A stretch of DNA of 64,000 nt from Amblyornis subalaris (taxonomy: Eukaryota > Chordata > Aves > Passeriformes > Ptilonorhynchidae). How positions within the stretch are numbered: position 1 is the first letter of the stretch; each line of letters opens with the position of its first letter. Below, piece by piece: positions 61,301-64,000 of the stretch. The notes under the pieces are model-generated. The model saw only the letters and a list, made by a program, of their open reading frames with translations, ran no database searches and was not told the origin of the DNA. The translations under genes and the position numbers were made by a program. The DNA lies in NCBI GenBank assembly GCA_018881555.1, contig JACAXG010000014.1, forward strand, positions 6,313,213 to 6,377,212, in the 5' to 3' direction.

Positions 61301-64000
61301 GGAACTCATCCACATAGAAAGGAAATGCTCAGAATTCATCTGAGAGTTGACTCAGACCTGCCCTTTCAACCTCATATCCTGACATTACAACCTGTCTATA
61401 AAAAAAAATAAGAAGAAAAAAGTCTCTACTGGGGCTTCAACATACAGCAGAACTGAGCCCAGAGAAAGAGGAAACAGAAAACTACAACCCTTGAATAGCT
61501 CCATGGGAACCACTGCTGGTGTGTGCTCTCCTCCTTCTCTGGCTTAGGAGAGCAAAACNCTGCAGCTGCACCCGAGGCGAGGACCGGCTCTACCTGGGCC
61601 CTGTGGGACCACAGGTCACAGGCATTACTGGGCAATGACAGGTGAAGCAGCTGTTCCCACCCCCCAAAGCCTGGGATGAGCTGCAGGGATGGCTCCAGCA
61701 CGGCAGCATCCCCAATCCCCCCAGCTCATCCCCACCGCTGTNGGGGTGCAGACCATGGAGCGACGCCCGGCGGGACAGGGGCTCCCACACCTGGGGGTGT
61801 AAGTCCCCACCAGCTTTTGGAGGAGAGCCATCAGCAGATTTCCTTGTTCTCTCCCAGGATTTGCAGGAGCAGAGGTCTGGCTTGGTATGGCTCAAATTAG
61901 TTTTCATATATATAAAATTCTGCTGGCAACACAGCTGCCCTTTATTCAATGCAGATTGTGTGTGCTCCCTGAGTAGAGAAACCATTACCTCACCGACTGG
62001 ATACGATTTCTCAGCTCCCTGCCTTCAATAAAAATTCTAACACCTGCAAACTTTTTAAACAAATTATGTATATTAGAGCAGAACCCCCCCACACGTTCTC
62101 CTGAACTTGCAGCCGTGTGTCTTGAAACCAAATCCTCTCCAAGACATCTGGTCGGCGCTGGGGTGGTTATTACAAGCTCCCCCGTGGTGCTGGTGGCAGA
62201 GAGCCCACGGACCTGNTCCACAAAGGCCACTCTGTAGCCGGGGCTCCCTCTGCCACACTGGGAATTCCACGGATTGCTTTCAAGAGCACCTTAAAAAAAA
62301 AAAGTATAAAAGTATAAAATTTCTGCTTGTAAATGCAAAATGAAAGGATGGACAGGAAAGGGTGAATCCTCAGCTTGCTCCTGCTGGTGTGGGTACTGAT
62401 GTTAGAGGCTGGAACACCTCACAGAGATCATAGATCTGTGCACAGGGATTCCAGGAAAAGCGTCTGGGCTGCAGAGACCATGGGATAGGGGAGAACAGGG
62501 GTCTCCAGCTTACACTCCTGGGTACAATCCTCTGAAAAGCTGCTTTGCCTCCTCACCCAGCAATAAAAAGTGTACACTTGAGCTCTTGAACAGTTGCTAA
62601 GTTGGAGCCAGGCACGTTTCCACAGAGCCAGCACCCAGAATTGCTTCATTCAGGTGTGTGCAAACAGATTTGCTACAGCAGGGTCCAAGAAAAGGCTCAT
62701 TCATCTAAAGAAACCCAAACTTGTTTTTTTTTCCCCCCAGACCTTGGGAGCACAATTCCCCTCCCAACGATAACCTGAAAGAATGAGAAAAGAGCTGGAA
62801 ACTCCCACGTCTCCCCACATCCTTGTGCAGCAGGAAAGCCCACGTGGAAGGCTCATGAGCAACCTTTGTTCTGGTGACATTTCCAGCCCAGTCACTAGGT
62901 CAGAGAGAGCACGGACAAGTTTAATTAAACATCCAGACTGTCTGGTGTTGCTTTATTATCACCTGAGCCTTCCCACTGCTTCTCGAGTGAGACCTGAGGC
63001 ACATAATCCTGACAACGAATTAACAAGTTTATTTTGGTTGATTGACCCAGACTTTGGAGCCATAGGAGAAAGAACAAGGGCTTGAAGTTCAGCGGAGCTC
63101 GGTGCCAAGTATCTCTCCTCAGTGACAGCCCAGAGCTCAGCAGGAGCAGTTTGACTTTCCCTACCCAACGTCCTGTCACCGGCAGCCTGTGCAAACCATG
63201 CAAATGCTGCAATTAGTATCAGAGATAAACCAGATCCATTAGTAGATGGAAAGGGAACTCAATCTGTTTTACAAATGGAAATGAAGTAGCAGCCTCAATT
63301 ATAGGATTTTAAAAAACATGCAATTTAGCAAAATGTTGATTTCCTTTTCGTTTACTTCGTTCTTTGTCTTTCAGATACTTCAGCTCAAGTAGCAGGCACT
63401 ATATTAACCGACCAGATTTTGGCAATGTATTTAATAATCAAGCTCAAATAAGTGCTCTTAGGAAATAATTTTATTTACAGTTCAGCTGGGGAAGAATATT
63501 AAAGCTTGAGTATTTGGCTAAAATTATTATCCTACAGTAACATATTTTGAAGGCACTTGGGCCGTGGATGACTCGTCCTAGTGAGTCAGAGCACAGCATT
63601 TGACCTTCCCGAAAATTCATCATCTATTTGGGACACAGGGCAAGATTTCCCTTCCAGCTTCCCCCAGCCAGGATGGGCAGTCAGCACCACAACAGCTTTA
63701 GCACCNCCCTCACCCCTCCTGCACCCTGAGCCCAGCAGGGAAGTTCTGGGGTTCCTGGCAAGCAGCTGAATCACTCCTCATCCACCAGATTCCCTCCTCC
63801 ATGCAGTTGCTTTATGCACAGATATATTTTACCACATATTCTGCAGCAAGGCTGGAGTTTGGGAACACTACATCAAGATATTTCAGCATGTACATGCCTG
63901 TATAACAACTTTGTTTTTTAATTGGTCCAGCCCACGTTACTGTTTAAATAATTGAAGGTGCTCGGCATTAAACGTATTTTGCCATGCTTTCCCCATGGCA
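58312..64000. other. Noncoding flank, no gene identified
   Basis: No gene can be supported. AT-rich and GC-rich stretches alternate. The GC/CpG-rich block at 59050-59900 is listed separately. An AT dinucleotide cluster lies at about 61066-61085. Homeodomain-type TAATTA words and low repeat content near 59790-59960 and 63230-63560 suggest possible conserved noncoding elements. The many 60-131 codon frames have no recognisable domains. Confidence 0.6.
59050..59900. promoter_or_regulatory. GC- and CpG-enriched block, possible minor CpG island
   Basis: CpGs are clustered at 59070-59165, 59280-59320, 59380-59480, 59515-59540 and 59640-59715, and GC content is clearly above the flanks. A 173-codon plus-strand frame (59274-59795) lies here, but its translation is Pro/Ala/Arg-rich and unrecognised, as expected of GC-rich noncoding DNA. 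The adjoining 59790-59960 is repeat-free with an AATTAATGG word. It could be a distal regulatory region or a minor promoter about 16 kb upstream of the main CpG island. Confidence 0.4.

Noticed and set aside
1..64000. CRISPR arrays, operons, phage, toxin-antitoxin or other bacterial systems
   Set aside because: No spaced identical repeats, no ribosome-binding-site-led gene runs and no long open frames exist. The CR1 content and CpG pattern identify vertebrate nuclear DNA.
1..64000. Endogenous retrovirus or LTR element
   Set aside because: I found no reverse transcriptase, protease or envelope-like translation, no matched long terminal repeats and no primer-binding-site context. All recognisable retroelements are CR1 or ancient MIR-like types.
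1..64000. tRNA, rRNA or known microRNA genes
   Set aside because: No segment showed the conserved tRNA arms, ribosomal RNA blocks or a microRNA precursor I recognise. A covariance-model scan would be needed to exclude diverged copies.

Overview
The window looks like a piece of an amniote, almost certainly avian, nuclear chromosome. The strongest evidence is five CR1 LINE fragments with the 3' end layout typical of birds (12918-13723, 13760-14055, 55551-55785, 57466-57665, 58088-58311). Other signs agree: low overall repeat load, CpG depletion outside one island, ordinary vertebrate microsatellites, and several very old MIR-like repeats. There is no bacterial, plasmid or viral gene organisation. 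Well over one hundred isolated single N bases are scattered through the sequence and look like ambiguous base calls.

No protein-coding gene can be supported. Every long open frame is explained by a low-complexity tract, by a CR1 copy read in the wrong frame, or by chance in GC-rich DNA. None shows a recognisable domain.

The main functional landmark is a CpG island at about 42480-44250. Inside it, on the minus strand, is a coherent promoter and first-exon signal: a TATAAAA box (43273-43267), an initiator-like start about 27 bases downstream (near 43246), a short AUG-less exon, and a strong splice donor (exon end 43185, intron GT at 43184-43183). I infer a minus-strand gene whose non-coding first exon is here. 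Its first intron would run leftward through much or all of 1-43184. The gene itself cannot be named from this window.

Layout. 1-12917: AT-rich, probably intronic, with one GC-richer patch near 11.1-11.45 kb. 12918-14055: two adjacent CR1 fragments. 14056-42480: AT-rich noncoding sequence holding a local 100-bp duplication (15493-15592 and 16577-16672), a GC-rich patch (18.0-18.6 kb), a CpG-enriched patch (29.1-29.6 kb) and ancient MIR-like repeats. 42480-44250: CpG island and promoter, unusually dense in non-B-DNA motifs (alternating purine-pyrimidine tracts, G-runs, polypurine tracts). 44251-64000: presumed 5' flank of that gene, with ancient repeats, a GGGCAG minisatellite, (CA)n/(TG)n arrays, three CR1 3' ends and a GC/CpG-rich block near 59.1-59.9 kb.

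With no coding genes, the parts relate only as promoter, intron and flank. I found no evidence for a new multi-gene system. The most unusual object is the promoter architecture at 42.7-43.9 kb.
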